Assembly (NCBI RefSeq): GCF_001680005.1 | Contig: NC_033563.1 | Coordinates: 1,116,001 to 1,180,000 of the forward strand | Source of the DNA: Plasmodium coatneyi | Lineage: Eukaryota; Apicomplexa; Aconoidasida; Haemosporida; Plasmodiidae | Reading direction: 5' to 3' | DNA: 64,000 nucleotides | Part shown: positions 12,286-24,560 of the stretch, in pieces | Position numbering within the stretch: the first letter of the stretch is position 1 | Layout of the letters: each line of letters starts with the position of its first letter | Made by a program: the position numbers and the translations under genes | Notes under the pieces: model-generated | What the model was told of the DNA's origin: nothing | Databases searched by the model: none | The model's input: only the letters and a program-made list of their open reading frames with translations

Positions 12286-15200
12286 TTCAGGCCCCCGATC
12301 GTTCCGTGCGACGGGAGGTGGAAGGCGCTAAAGGGCAAACTGCAATGTGCAATCTGCAAGCACGCGCGGACCAGACTTTACTGCCCCTCTCCACACGCAC
12401 ATTCAACCTCACATATGTATGTTTGCGCCAACCGGTGTGCATACCAGGTGCTTACAACGTCCTTGCTGTATGCACTTGGTATGCAATTGCCGTGTAAATT
12501 TCCCTGCATTTGGTGTGCACGCCATGCACAGGTGCGCCACGCGCGCCCCCTATTCGTATACATTCTTCCACAGAGTTTTATATAAGCATATATATGTGTA
12601 TATATGTATGTATATATATGTGCCCACGTATGCATTCGTGCCTGTAAATGTATGCCAAGCCTGTTCGTGCATTTACTTCATTCTTCCCTCTTCTGGGACC
12701 ATAACGATCTCCAGCTCATCACCAGTACCTGATATAGCGAACATCCCATCACGCGCACGTATCTACCATCAGCTGTTCGATCCTTTCCATATTATTTTTT
12801 TTTAAATTCCATTGACGTCTACATTGGAGTATAAATTAATTAAAACATAATGAAACAATGCACAACGGATTATACATATATGTATATATGCCCACATATA
12901 TATTCCCATTTGTACATTTTTTTTTTTTTTTGTTAAAACGTTTTTTTTATAATTACACCAAATTAAACACGAGAAAATGAATATAATTGATCAATTAGGA
13001 ATTATGTACACGTGAAACTCTGCACGGATGATCAATGGGGGGTATGGAAGCAAATCAGGATCGCAACTGCAGTTTAAGTAACCCTCACAGCGCACTTGTT
13101 TTCCCCTGTAAGACGCAGGTCCATATAGGTGTGTACCACCTCATTTTCGTGAACATTAAGAGGGGTTACTTGTAACGCTAAAGTGTAAACACATACCTGT
13201 TTTGCGCACTACACATCACAGACAAGGGGGTTTACAAGTTTACAAAACTGATGAAAGGTGATAATTCTCCCTACGTGAGTGCGCATGTCCAAAAAAGTGC
13301 TACTCCTGCACTTCTTTTACATGTACCGTTCAGGTAAAAATTGTCCAAATTTTTTTTTTTTTTTTTTTTTCCCCTTTTCGCTTGAACGTTCAGGCATTTA
13401 TGCATGTTTATTCGTTTATTCTTTTCTTTTTTTAAAACCTCAATGGACGAGGAGTTACAATGGAGTGTCTGTTTTTATGCCTTTTTTTCGGGGGACAACA
13501 AATTTACTAAGGATCAATACAGAGATAACTGGAACATGCTATAAAAATAAGCTTTACTCCGCCTGAGTATATTTTGGAGCATACGCTTGAGTCCTCAAAT
13601 TAGCGTTCAGCTGAGTTTAATTTGGCCCACCTTTCTTTCGCGCCGCCTCCACGCATAAGCAAAATGGAAAACACACCCACTAGTGTGGAGGAATGGCATG
13701 GTTCCTCTTTGTTCCCTGGCTTTATACATCATGAAGGCGCTTGCGCTAAAGGAGGGGGTAATAATTTCCATTGGCGCCTTTTCCCTCAGCGGAGGTATCA
13801 ACCATATTATTATTTTTATTATTACTATGATGGTTATTATTATGCGAGCCTTATAAGCATGTTCCCCCTTTTCACATTTTAACCACCCCCACCAGGCGGG
13901 GATTACGAAAGTATAGCCCACTACATTATTACGATTGCACAGGAACATTTTTAAAACGCCACTTTGGAGGAATAAAAGGGCATAGCCATTCTAACAGCTG
14001 AGCGTAAGAAGGGACACGTCTGTATACACACAAAATGTGTTGCAAAAGAAAAAAAAAAAGCCGTAAATTTTCATCACTGTTCCACATCAAAACGGAAAGA
14101 AGGTACATTTCACGAGAACCGTTCCTCTGGATATTTTCCTTTCCAACCGGGTGGCGTCATTGCCATGATTTTTCCTTTCTTTTTCCCCACATGTTCAACG
14201 ATTAAATCTAAAGAACAAGATAAACACTGCTCTAAGCACCTGCTATTTTAGCCAATCATCGAACGAGTGTATACAATGTGGCAACGTATCCAAATTTTTT
14301 TTTACTTCGCTGTAAGAGGGGGAAACGCGCAGGAGGGAAGTCAAAACCTCCTAACAGGGGTGAAAAAACAAAGTCCAAATTTTTATCCCCCATTCAAAGG
14401 CATTTTTACATTGCCATGCTGTGAAAAAGAATAAACCAACTGGACGCACATACTATGGGTTGTGTGCATATGTGTTGCTTCGTTTTACGCTCCAGTCAAT
14501 TGGAAAAAAAAAAAAAAATTGAACAAGGCGAGGGAGTTTATATGCCCTATTTTAAGCAAAACGTATGATCGAGATGGTAGCTGGGGCTGTTTTCCTTTCT
14601 TTGGAGTTCATGCGTCATGAGTGCGACGATACGGAGTATATCCAGTCCCCTAGGATATTATCATCATCGCCAGAGTGAAAACCTTAACGTTACTAGTACA
14701 TCCCGCGTACCACGCTTCACTAAATTTTAAAAGTGTATACGCGCGTACGGGGTGAAACAAAAAAAATGTCTTAAACCTTTTTTGGTTCATTTTTTTCTCG
14801 GCAAATGGTACGCTCAGTACACTTCCGCGCTTTGCTCACGCGCATTTTTTTGGGTTGCCCATTTTGAGAAAAATCATGAACATGTTTGAGTCAAAGTGGA
14901 GTTACTTGCGTTGATTTTTTTCACATTGGGTGGTAAATGAGGAGTTAATATTTATTTTCCCCTTGGCAAATTGCGCATACATTTATGTATATAAATATAT
15001 AACACCCATGCAGGCAAAATAGGCAAATGCTGATTATGTAAAAACGTTGCTGGCGGGGCAATTTATTTTTTTTTTTTTCACCCATTTCGCCATGCGTTCA
15101 CTCTGCTTTGTTCGAAATGCGGAAAAAAAAATGACCTGCAGAAATGCGCCAATGGGGCAAATGGCACGATTAGCGGATTGGGCCGATTTAAAAAAATTTA

Positions 15201-15477
15201 TTCCATTTCGTTCAGTTTCGTTCGCTTTGTTCGTTTTCGTTTTGGCAAAAATTTTGCAAATCGTGAACATTTTTTTTTTTTTTACTGCAATTCGCAAAGA
15301 TAAAAAAAAGCATAATTATACAATTATATAACTGCGTAACTGATATTGTAACATTTCCTCGCAATTCATTAACTCGCTAATTTAAGGAATTTCACGCGAA
15401 CAAATTTATATATCGATAATTCGCATCCCTCCGTAACGTAAGTTCCATTTTTTATCCACTTATCAATATGGAAGTTC
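12286..15477. other. Intergenic region between DOZI and H2A.Z
   Basis: 3.2 kb without a supportable gene. It holds alternating TATG/CATA dinucleotide-like runs (12585-12625), AT-rich blocks (12810-12990), a TTA/TAT trinucleotide run (about 13805-13845) and T homopolymers (13349-13370, 15066-15079). The last part before 15478 is AT-rich and is the likely H2A.Z core promoter and leader. Confidence 0.5.
13805..13845. repeat. TAT/TTA trinucleotide microsatellite
   Basis: An imperfect run of TAT/TTA triplets, interrupted by a poly-T and an ACTATGATGG break, in the DOZI-H2A.Z intergenic region. Short-tandem slippage sequence; no function is inferred. Confidence 0.6.
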
Positions 15478-16128
15478 CAGGAAAAGTTATTGGTGGCAAA
15501 GTTGGAGGAAAAGTGGGAGGTAAAGTCCTTGGTCTTGGAAAAGGAGGAAAGGGAAAAACAGGTTAGGAACGAGTTGGCACTGAGGGCGGCCCGCGCGCTG
15601 TATGCCTTTTCGCGCACCACACCTTCCATTCACATCATTCACGCTGCTTACGTTACTTACGTTGCTTTTATGCGGTTTACCCATTTTTTTTTTTTTTTTT
15701 TTTTTTTTTTGCCAACCGAAAATGCAACATTTTTAACGCACCTTGCGCATGTGAGGCGGGGGGAATCATGTCCCCCCCCGCGTTCCTTCGTGTCACCTCT
15801 GCATGCGTCCACATCGCATGTTGTGCTGTGCACCTATTCATGACGCACTCCACTCCTTGTCACCCCCATCCCAGGTTCTGGTAAAACCAAGAAGGCACCA
15901 CTGTCCCGAGCATCGCGAGCAGGTTTACAATTCCCAGTAGGAAGAGTCCACAGAATGCTAAAAACGAGAATTTCTTCGGACGGAAGAGTTGGATCAACTG
16001 CAGCTGTTTACGCAGCGGCAATTTTGGAGTACCTCACTGCCGAAGTTTTAGAATTGGCAGGAAATGCAACCAAGGATTTGAAAGTGAAGAGAATTACGCC
16101 CAGACATTTGCAGCTAGCCATTCGAGGT

Positions 16129-16159
<31 letters not shown>

Positions 16160-16439
16160 CTCTATGTTAATGTGCATTTTTCGACTAGCCAAGTTGTGTG
16201 TAGCCAACTTATTCGTGCCTTCACTGCGCGTGTGATCAAATGGTTATCGATGCAGCGTTGAAACCGTGAACACTGATGCCATGCCCCTCCCCAATTTTTT
16301 CCCCACAGGTGACGAAGAGTTGGATACACTTATAAAGGCAACTATTGCTGGAGGTGGTGTCATTCCACACATCCACAAGGCCTTGATGAACAAAGTGCCA
16401 GTGCCACCCACCCAGGCCAAGAAGCCAAAGAAAAACTAG
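15478..16439 (+). CDS. H2A.Z: Histone H2A.Z
   Basis: Histone variant replacing H2A in nucleosomes; in Plasmodium it marks intergenic regions and promoters together with H2B.Z. The three exons are 15478-15562, 15875-16126 and 16309-16439, giving 155 residues. The N-terminal tail has a tandem Gly-Lys-Val array ([12 protein letters not shown], then GLGKGGKGK) rich in acetylatable lysines. The histone fold follows: [51 protein letters not shown] and [16 protein letters not shown]2A.Z hallmarks rather than canonical H2A are the [15 protein letters not shown] loop and the C-terminal end lacking an SQ motif. Both introns contain long T tracts (T26 at 15685-15710 and T28 near 16132-16159) and the second begins GGTAATT. 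ATG at 15478 precedes the conserved MEVPGKVIG start. Confidence 0.97.
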
Positions 16440-18116
16440 GGGCGAAGAATGTAACGCTGTTGTGCAGCGAACTCTTCTTGCAGCCATGACGTTGGACTAA
16501 CTTTCCCTCTTTACGCACTCGCATACGCGTGTGTATTTGTGTGTATGTACCTACCTATGTTTGTGTGCATATGCCGATACGCTCGTACACCAATTTTTAC
16601 AATAGAAAACGTGTCGACACCTCCATTTATACAAACAGCTAGTAGCCCGCATTGGCACATGTGCAAATCTAAATATTTTTCGTTTTTTAATTTCTGTCCA
16701 GTGTTACCTTGCATTAATGTCTTTTTTAACGTTGCGCTTGAGAAACGGGCGTGGCACTTCGTTCAGTTGCGCTGCGCAGACGAACAGTGTGTAGACCTCC
16801 GCGTGTGCACGCGTGGTCCCATGCCTTGACCCATACTTGAGTGAACTTACGCAACATGGCTATTCCCTCGACGAACACATATATAACGCATGTTCCAATC
16901 ATTATAACCACCCCTTAATTGCTAAAGAACACGTCAATTATATCATAACTGTATAGCCTAAATCATCACAAAAATTTTTTTTTTTTTTTTTTTTTCGCTC
17001 ATTTTTTGAGATGAATGAACAAAGTACGTCATATTTTTACCGTTTCCGGGGGGTACATAAGTACGTCTATATATGAACTTTTCTCGCTCGATATGTGAGA
17101 CTTTTCATTTTTTCAACACACAATTGGGCGGTTCAAAAAGGGGGTGCCTCGAATGTGCTAGGGAAATGAAGCAGTTAAACGGGTTGATTTCTTTAAACGC
17201 GTTGCAGAGTTGCCTTGATTTGCTCACGCGGGATGCACATAAGCGGAAGCTTCGCATCGTTCGCACCGTGGTACTGAGCTTCTACGCGGGTTGGCACAAG
17301 CATAGGATAGAGACCAGCCACGTAAAGATATCATCGCACAAACATTGAATTCTCCACTCCAAAACCGTGGACCATTTGAAAATTGCCGTGGCATCCACTT
17401 TGTGTAATCCGTATTGAGCAGCCCGTGTAACATCGACTACCGTTACATATTTCGAGTCGACGAAGGGATCCCACTGCAACATCCCGAGGAAGTGATGAAA
17501 TGGAGACCGCAATGCTTTTTATGGCATTTTGCATGACGTCATTGTTGCTCTTAAAAAGGGACAAAAATTAAGCTAATGCGGAAATTCCCCTTTGTATGAT
17601 TTTTTTTTTTTTTTTTAAACTTTTTACAGCACAGTTGGTAGTGGCACAAAACTGTGTCGCGCCTTTCTTCACCTTGGGCATGCGCACAGATGTTGTCGCG
17701 TTAGAAGTTGCTGAACTGCGTCCGCATCAATAGCAGTGAACGCGCTTATTCATATGAGCATGCATGGCTTTACATTCGCATACCCATGCACACGCAAATC
17801 CATTGAGCCAATCTGCATTAAAGCAGTATTAACCATTTCTGCTTATCTCTCCAGGGGGGTTGAAAAAATGGAAGAGGAACAACCCACTCCACTGTGACGG
17901 CCGACTGGGTAATGCAGCATAAAGGGGAGAAGCAAACTTGGGCAAGTGAACGACAGAGGAAGCATCAGTTCGTCCTTTGGCGGTAATGATTTGGCTCTTA
18001 CAACCGCTTAATCGCCCGCTAGCCGCTGCTTAATCGTTAACTAGGCGCCATCTATTTAACGACATGATCGAAAAGGGGGAAGAAGAGCAACGAGCCAACG
18101 CCAGCATAGCGCTAAT
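16440..18116. other. Intergenic region after H2A.Z
   Basis: 1.7 kb between two plus-strand genes. Two overlapping open frames at about 17073-17348 (+) and 17282-17512 (-) lack flanking splice signals, recognisable motifs or support from each other, and are treated as chance. T homopolymers lie at 16976-16995 and 17600-17616. Expected content is the H2A.Z 3' UTR and the promoter of the gene at 18117. Confidence 0.5.
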
Positions 18117-19594
18117 ATGTTCTATCGGGCGAGCGCGATCCTCTTCGCCTGTTTATGTTACGCCCTGACGCTTTATAATTTCCCGTCCAAGTATGTGCAT
18201 GGTGTTAGCCCCAAAAGGCAGGCCACAAACCCATTTTTCGTACCCACTCATTTGAATCGAGTCTTCAGTCGAAGAAGGAAAACTTTTCGCATGAGGAACG
18301 CCAACAAGGACTGCGTTGTTACTGTGCCCAATTACACAACACGACATGGTGAACAGAAGAAATATATAGAGGAGTACTACTCCGAGGGGGAGAGAGCGAA
18401 GTGCTCCCCACTTCATTCACAAGAGGGTGATGTCGCCCCTGGGGGGGACACCAACGGAACTATGAACCTAACAGGGAAGAAGAAGCTGGACGAGCTTAAC
18501 GATGATGCGATGCAGGATGGACCACCGCTGAACCCAAGGGGAGAGACCCGAATAGTGAAGTACGAAGAAAGGGATGGTGTGGAAACCCCCTTAAATGCGC
18601 CCCAATCGGCTGCTCCCACTGCCAAGGATGGTAACCATGACAAGGGCGCGAACGATCTGACCACCCCATCGAAGCAGGAAGAAGATCAGGCGGACCCCTC
18701 CCCCCTGGTGAATGCACACCAAAAGAGGAAAAAAAAAAAAATCCAAAATGAAGAAGTTCGGAAGAAGCTATCCGAGCTAGCCAAACTCAGATGGAGGGAT
18801 GAACAAGAACGAAAAAAATTGTTGAGGTGCAAAAATCAATTTAAGCATTCTGAAAAAACGAAACAATTATTATCGTACAAAATTAAATTAAAATGGACAG
18901 ACGAAAATTATCGAAAAAGCATCATCGAAAAAACGAGGAGATTTAATCAGGATGAGAATACCAAAAGGAGGAAATCAATACTACTTAGACAAAAGTGGAA
19001 AACAAAAGAATTTCGCGACAAAATGCTCAGTGGAAGGAAGCCTTTCACGTTGGAGAGGCGGAAGAGAATCTCCGAGATTATTAAGCAGAAGTGGCGGGAA
19101 GACGACTACAAGCAGAAAACGCTGCAGGCCATAAAGGACAACTACAAGAAGCGGAAGTTGCAGGTGGGCCTCAACCCCGACTTTAACTACGTCCAAAATG
19201 TTATGCTCTTCAAGCGGGTAAGTAACACCAGTGAAGTGGTAAACGGGTGAAGCGGTTCACCGTTTCGCTAAATTAGTGCGCCGTTAGGATACGCACATCG
19301 CATGGTCGCTACACCGTAATGATAACCCTATTGCACTGCCTTAACTCACCGTGTTACCTCACCCCCTCGCAGCTCGGACTCAGCGCGCCCAAAATAAGAT
19401 TCTTCCCCAGCATGCACAGGGAAAAACTCCGCGGGAAAAAAAAAAGAAAAAAAAAAAAGGAGGGCAAGGATCCAGAGAACTACAAGGAAAACTGGAGAAA
19501 CATCTACGACAGTCTGTTGGACACAAACGAGTTTCAGCATTCGCTGGTTTACATGAACCACGTGGGCAACTTGAGCGTCAGCACAAATACGTGA
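18117..19594 (+). CDS. Secreted or plastid-targeted protein with NUMOD3-like repeats
   Basis: Conserved protein of unknown role, 440 residues in two exons (18117-19217 and 19373-19594). Residues 1 to about 28 form a clear signal peptide (MFYRASAILFACLCYALTLY). A basic, acid-poor stretch follows (PKRQATNPFF to FSRRRKTFRMR), the usual look of an apicoplast bipartite leader; localisation is inferred. Residues about 65-205 are low complexity. Residues about 211-340 carry several imperfect units of some 25 residues built on an ISE.I+.KW+.D.Y+ pattern (ELAKLRWRDEQERKK, YKIKLKWTDENYRKS, LRQKWKTKEFRDKM, ISEIIKQKWREDDYKQK). These resemble the NUMOD3 helix-turn-helix DNA-binding motif found in plant plastid and homing-endonuclease proteins. 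The last exon has a Lys-rich run and ends QHSLVYMNHVGNLSVSTNT. A plastid nucleic-acid-binding role is possible but unproven. Confidence 0.8.
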
Positions 19595-19957
19595 TGAACA
19601 GTTTACACTTACAATCAGAAACGTAGCGCCGTAAGGGGCAATCACAAATCAGAGCCGTGTGCCGAATTGGTACAGCCAAATTAATACACAAAAAAAAAAA
19701 AATATATATGGACAGCACGCGGGCAGGTGGATGCCTATCCGCAGGAGGAATGCAGCTCCTTCCAATCAAACGAAGGGGTATTCCAATATTGGAGGCCAGA
19801 AAAAAAGGGCGGTTAAGTAACTACCCCCACGGAAAAGTAACTTCACATCAGTATGAGAGCTACTTCATCGGGGTTATGCCCCCGCTGATGAGCACGCACA
19901 TTTTCACACAGGGTGATATATGTGTGGCTCCCATGAAGGAAAATTCATTCCCCCACG
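19595..19957. other. Tail-to-tail intergenic spacer
   Basis: 363 bases between the stop of the NUMOD3-like gene (+) and the stop of the LRR gene (-). Contains one A13 tract near 19689-19701 and nothing else recognised. Both 3' UTRs must overlap or be short here. Confidence 0.5.
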
Positions 19958-22900
19958 TCAGAACTTAATCCGTGATGTAGACCCACCCCACGTGGGATCT
20001 TCACCCCAGGTACCTCTTTTTATATTATTATATTGCAAACTGAGTAGTACTCCTTGTCGAGATTCTTCCCCAACTGAGCTTCCTTCTTTCGCGGGGGTTT
20101 GGTTCCCACTATTTGATTTGCACACCTTGGAGGGAAATCTGTTCAGAAGCTGTGCCAATTTGTTAATGTAGGGAGAATTTTTCAAATTATTGTGATCGAG
20201 GTTTATGAAGACGTCCCCAATGTTGTTCTTTTTTTGCTTCCTCTTTTGTAGCTGAAAAATGTGCTTGAAATACTTCAACGTGATTGCGAAAGAGTCGTTA
20301 TCAATTACGTTCATGGAAAAGTCCAATTTTTTTACGACAATAAAATTACATGTGCAGAAACTTGAGAGGAAGGAAGAGTAGAGGGAGCTTTTTATGTTAT
20401 TTCCGGAGAGTAGAAGTTTGTGTAGCTTTCTCTTTTTCCAGTGTATCTTCTCTGATCCTTCACACACAGTCGTGTTTGTTAATGCTAGTGAGAGGGCTAG
20501 TAAGCTTCTGTAGGTAAAATTGTTCCACCTCAAATCGAGTACTTTTAAATTTTTTAATTTGTCCTTTTTGATAAGTGTGCATATATACATGAGGGCATCA
20601 TCATTTAATTTATTTGAGCATAACTTTAATTTTTTTAGCATGGAAAAATTCGCTTGTTGTATTCTTTTTCTTGGGAATGTACAGAGGCATTCGTGCAGTT
20701 CCTCTTTTAGGGAATCTTCCGATGTGTTCTCGTCGCTGCCGGAGCCGCTGTGGATGTTATACGCATTGGCTGGGCTGTCCAACCCGTTCGTTAAGTTGTT
20801 TAGCGTGATCCTTTCGTTATCCACACCATTTGGTTCCTCCAATCCATTTAGCTGCTTTAACACATTTGTTTCGCACGGCACTTTTGCTTCCTTCCCCAAG
20901 ACGAAGCAGTCATAAAACTCGTCCACCCCAAAACGGGCAACTTTTTTCTTCCTCTTCACGACTATCCTATAATCCCCAGTGGCAGCACCATTTGAGGGGG
21001 AAGCTCTCCCCTGGAAGATGCTTTTCAAACTAGTTCCTCTCGAACCTTCGCGTGCACATTGCTGCGTCGTTGTGGCATCCCCCCGCTTGTTGGATAGCCC
21101 CTTCCTCTTCCGCTTCTTCACATAATTGGTGTTAAAGTAGAGGAGGAAGCTGTCCTGTTGTCTGGTGGAGTGCATTTCCCCGCGTAAGTTCCTAAAATCT
21201 GGAGGCCTCGTCCAAAAAATACTGTTGCACACAAAGTGCATGCTTCTCAGGTTGTTCCTTTTCTGATAAGACAAAAAAACACCCAAGTATGAATAATAAA
21301 TCTGACATCGTATAACCTTAATCGTATTCACATTTTTAAAAAGAAGCAAAAGTAGCGAAATAAAGAACGAAATCGTAGCGTCAACGAAGCAATCATTAAT
21401 GTGTAGGCAGACAATCTCGGGTAAATTCCTCCTTAACAACTCCTCAAAAATGTACTTCACATGGCCTAACATCTTCCCTCCATCGTAAATCTTCGACAAA
21501 TATATTTGCCCATTTTTTATTTTCCTTTTAAACTTTTGTGAGACGCATTTCCTTTTCACATTTTTCAAACATAAAAAAATGTTAAATAGATTTTTCTGGC
21601 TTTTTTTGCAATGTGTAAAATATGATTCGTACCAAATGGGGCGTGTCGTGGTGCTGGCCAGGTAGCCGCTTCGGAGGGTGTTCTTCACATTTTTGTTCTT
21701 CCTTTGTCTGCCATTACGGATGGGCGCTTCCCCTGGGGGGTCACCCCAATTCATCCACAACGATTCATCCCTCCCGTTTATCCACAACGATTCATCCTGC
21801 CGGTTGTCTTCTTCCTGCGTGCAGCCCTTCTGCCCAATGACCTTATTTAAATGCCTCAACTCGTGAAGGATTTTTCTCCTGTACGGTGATCCCCCCTTCA
21901 CGTAAGCAGCACTCTCCCCCAAGCAGGTCGTCCTACAGTTATCGCCCTCCCCCTCGGTGTTCCCTCCAGAACTACTACTCATCTTTGTGTATTTTATTTC
22001 ATTCCATCGTTTTAGCAATTTTACCTCCTCCTCTGTAAAGAAGAAATTAACACGGTTGCTCCTCAGAAGAAATGTAAACAGACCCTTGTTTATCTTATCG
22101 AAGTAATGTTTTTTCAATTTTTTTCTCACCTCCTTTTGGTATGTTAAATAGTCGATGAGTTTTTCCAATTCGTTTTTTTTTTTTTTGTCTTGAATAAGTA
22201 GGGAGTAGTTCCTCTCAATTTTCAAATTCGTTTTTATTTTTTTTATTTCCTTCATAATCCGTATGATGTTTTTTATCGCTTCGAAGAAGATGTCCTTCTC
22301 GGTGTGGAAGTTGCGGCATCCTTTGGTGGGTTCCTCCTCTTGGGGATTCATCTCTTGTTGGCAGTGCTGTTTGTACTCGTCGCTTCCCCCCGGGGATATG
22401 TCCCGTGAACTGCGATAGTTAACCTTTAGGCCTTTAAAGGGGGGGACTAACTGATCACAATTACCGGTAACGAAAAGGTCACCCTTCTTCACATCGTCTC
22501 GGTTATACATCCCTGCGGAGGATGACAAAAAGGGGATTCTTTCTACTCCCTCTTTGGTGTAATCTTCTCCATCGTCTTCACATGGATGTACAACCTGGTC
22601 ACTTCTTGCATCCCCCCATGGGTTTAAAACTCCACCCTGTGATTTACCCACGTAGCATTGCTCCTTCCTTGCACTACTTTCACGCAGGTATACACCTTGA
22701 CTTATCGATGCGTTCATAAAATGCAACCCATCAGTGTGCGTCTCCTCAATCCCATTACTAAGCGACTTAAACTTTGGCAATACCCTCTCATTAGTAACGC
22801 AACCACTAGGATGATTCCTCCTGCTCCAATGGTAACGCGGATTTTCACTCTGCTCCTTTCCTTCCACCATTTCTTCCTTTTGCACGTTTTCTGTGTTCGT

Positions 22901-24560
22901 TATATCTGTGCCTGAGGGAACCCTCCTCCTGGATGTGCACTCACCTGGTACACTATTCCCCCTCCCACGGATGGTTATTCGCTTCTCCACCGTTTTCTCG
23001 CTTTGTGCACTCCACTTTCTCCCTCTCGACCGATGCTGAAGAGCGTCATTTCCGCATCCATAATAACACAAAAAGGGAAACTCTTCCCCATCCTGCCTTT
23101 TATCTAGACAATTGGGAGGTACACAGAATGGGGTGCTCCTCCCTTCACTGAGTTCAGCACGGTCTTCAAGGTTGTCTTCTAACTTAACTGATTTTTCTCC
23201 CCCCATGTGGCATCCCTCTTCGCCTTCCTTACTTGAATACACAGCAAAGTAGTTCTCCGAAATGTGGTGGTAAGATGGTGACTGTAAAAATGGAGCACTC
23301 TTCTTTATGCTTTTCCTTTCGACATGACCATTTGGGAAACCACTTTGGCTACCATCCTCATCACTCAGTTTTTTTTTCCCCCCGAATATTTCTCCATTCA
23401 TTCCTACGAACGTGTCAGGGTCGGCGTCTTCACTGGAGGGCGTCTTCCCCTCTCCTCCACCATCTGATCCTGCATGTTGGCTAACTTGGTCAAGCGCGTC
23501 GATGGCCACTTCTATGGCCACTTCGACGGCCGCTTCGATCCCCCCCTGTGCGGTGCTGCTACCACCCGCACTATTTGTCATGCTGCACGTAATTGAATTG
23601 AAGCCTTGTGTGCACGACGGACTGCTCCCTCTACAGTTGTCACTTCTGTGGATAAAGTGACTGCCGCTTAGAAGGTGACCCCCTCCGTTGTGTACCCTTT
23701 CGTTTCCTTCGCTGTGTTCTCCCTTTCGATGTAGCGAATTGCGTGTTGGCTGTGTTTTTACTTCTCCTTCTTCCGCTTCTTCCGATTTTTTCCCTTCCAG
23801 GCTACCGTTCCAATCATGATGGCGCCGTCCACTTACGCAGCGCGCCCTGGGTAGTACGACCTCTCCGGAGAATTGCTCTACACCCCCAACTGATCTATAT
23901 TTACCTGGCAGTTGCCCGATTCGTTCTTCCCTAGTGTTGCACCTTTTTACACAAACCTTACAACTTTCAAGTGGTAGTAGGGCATTTAATATTTTTTTCT
24001 TTTTTTTTTCCAATTGTTCCCGCAGTGGTGTTATTTTTTTTTTTCCTGTTCCCAGTTTGGCTATTTTTTTCTGTTCCTTCTGGCGCTCTTCTTTTACCTG
24101 TTCCTGTTGCGGCTCTTCTATTTTTTTTTTTTTTTTTTTTTTTTCTCACGATTCTTTGCCTTCCCTGTTCTTCCACAAACAGGTTGACAATGTTACAATC
24201 AAATGCAGAGTCAACGCTGTCATTAAATTTTTTTAACGTAAGAATTATATTTTTATATTCGCTAAGTTGGTTGTCGCTGGGTGTAGAATTATCTACAGTG
24301 GTTTGCGTTAGGAAGGAGTGTTGCCCCTCTTTTAATTTCTCGCCTAGGGGTGTGCATGTGCTGTGTCCCCCGGCTTCCTGCACATCGCCAGCCCCTCCCG
24401 CTTTATCCTGATCATCCTTCTCTTCCGCATCCTCGTCGTCACTTGCAACAACCGGTTCTATGCTGTGGAACGAGTTGGTTTCGTTACTCTTTAAGAATTT
24501 TATTCCTCCATCGAAGAGGTTGTTGTCGCTTTCGTCCGCAGTAATGTTATCGTCGATCAT
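19958..24560 (-). CDS. Large leucine-rich-repeat protein, frame broken at a poly-A tract
   Basis: Conserved LRR protein of unknown function. Two open frames abut: 24150-24560 (137 codons, MIDDNITADESDNN to EEQGRQRI) and roughly 24145-19958. They change frame by one base inside an A23 coding-strand tract (plus-strand T23 at 24122-24144). Sequence on both sides is Lys/Glu-rich coil (KEERQKEQKK just after), and no intron of reasonable length fits. Removing one base gives about 1533 residues. The N-terminal third is acidic, then Ser/Gly/His low complexity. A helical Lys-rich conserved block lies at roughly 755-860 (IKNIIRIMKEIKKIKTN). LRR units of the ribonuclease-inhibitor type lie at roughly 1030-1100 and 1300-1450 (LKVLDLRWNNFTYRSL, LHKLLLSGNNIKSSL, KKLDFSMNVIDNDSF), separated by a low-complexity insert. 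A start at 24638 is also open but would add only a poly-Phe segment. The protein is probably a scaffold. Confidence 0.8.
24122..24144. repeat. T23 homopolymer inside a coding region
   Basis: Uninterrupted T23 (A23 on the coding strand) at the point where the LRR gene changes reading frame. Either the true tract differs in length by one base (22, or 25) or the gene is genuinely shifted. Confidence 0.9.

Noticed and set aside
13607..13948. 113-codon minus-strand frame and 86-codon plus-strand frame near a TAT repeat
   Set aside because: Both are generated by the trinucleotide microsatellite and flanking simple sequence.
17073..17564. Overlapping open frames of 70-91 codons on both strands after H2A.Z
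   Set aside because: No start context, splice signals or recognisable motif; the two strands contradict each other, and frames of this length are common by chance at this base composition.
20520..23934. Many plus-strand open frames opposite the LRR gene
   Set aside because: Antisense shadows of a long minus-strand coding region; no independent coding signature.
24118..24149. A GTGAGA...TAG intron explaining the LRR frame change
   Set aside because: It would be about 31 bases, below usual Plasmodium intron length, consists almost only of A, and does not restore the correct phase.
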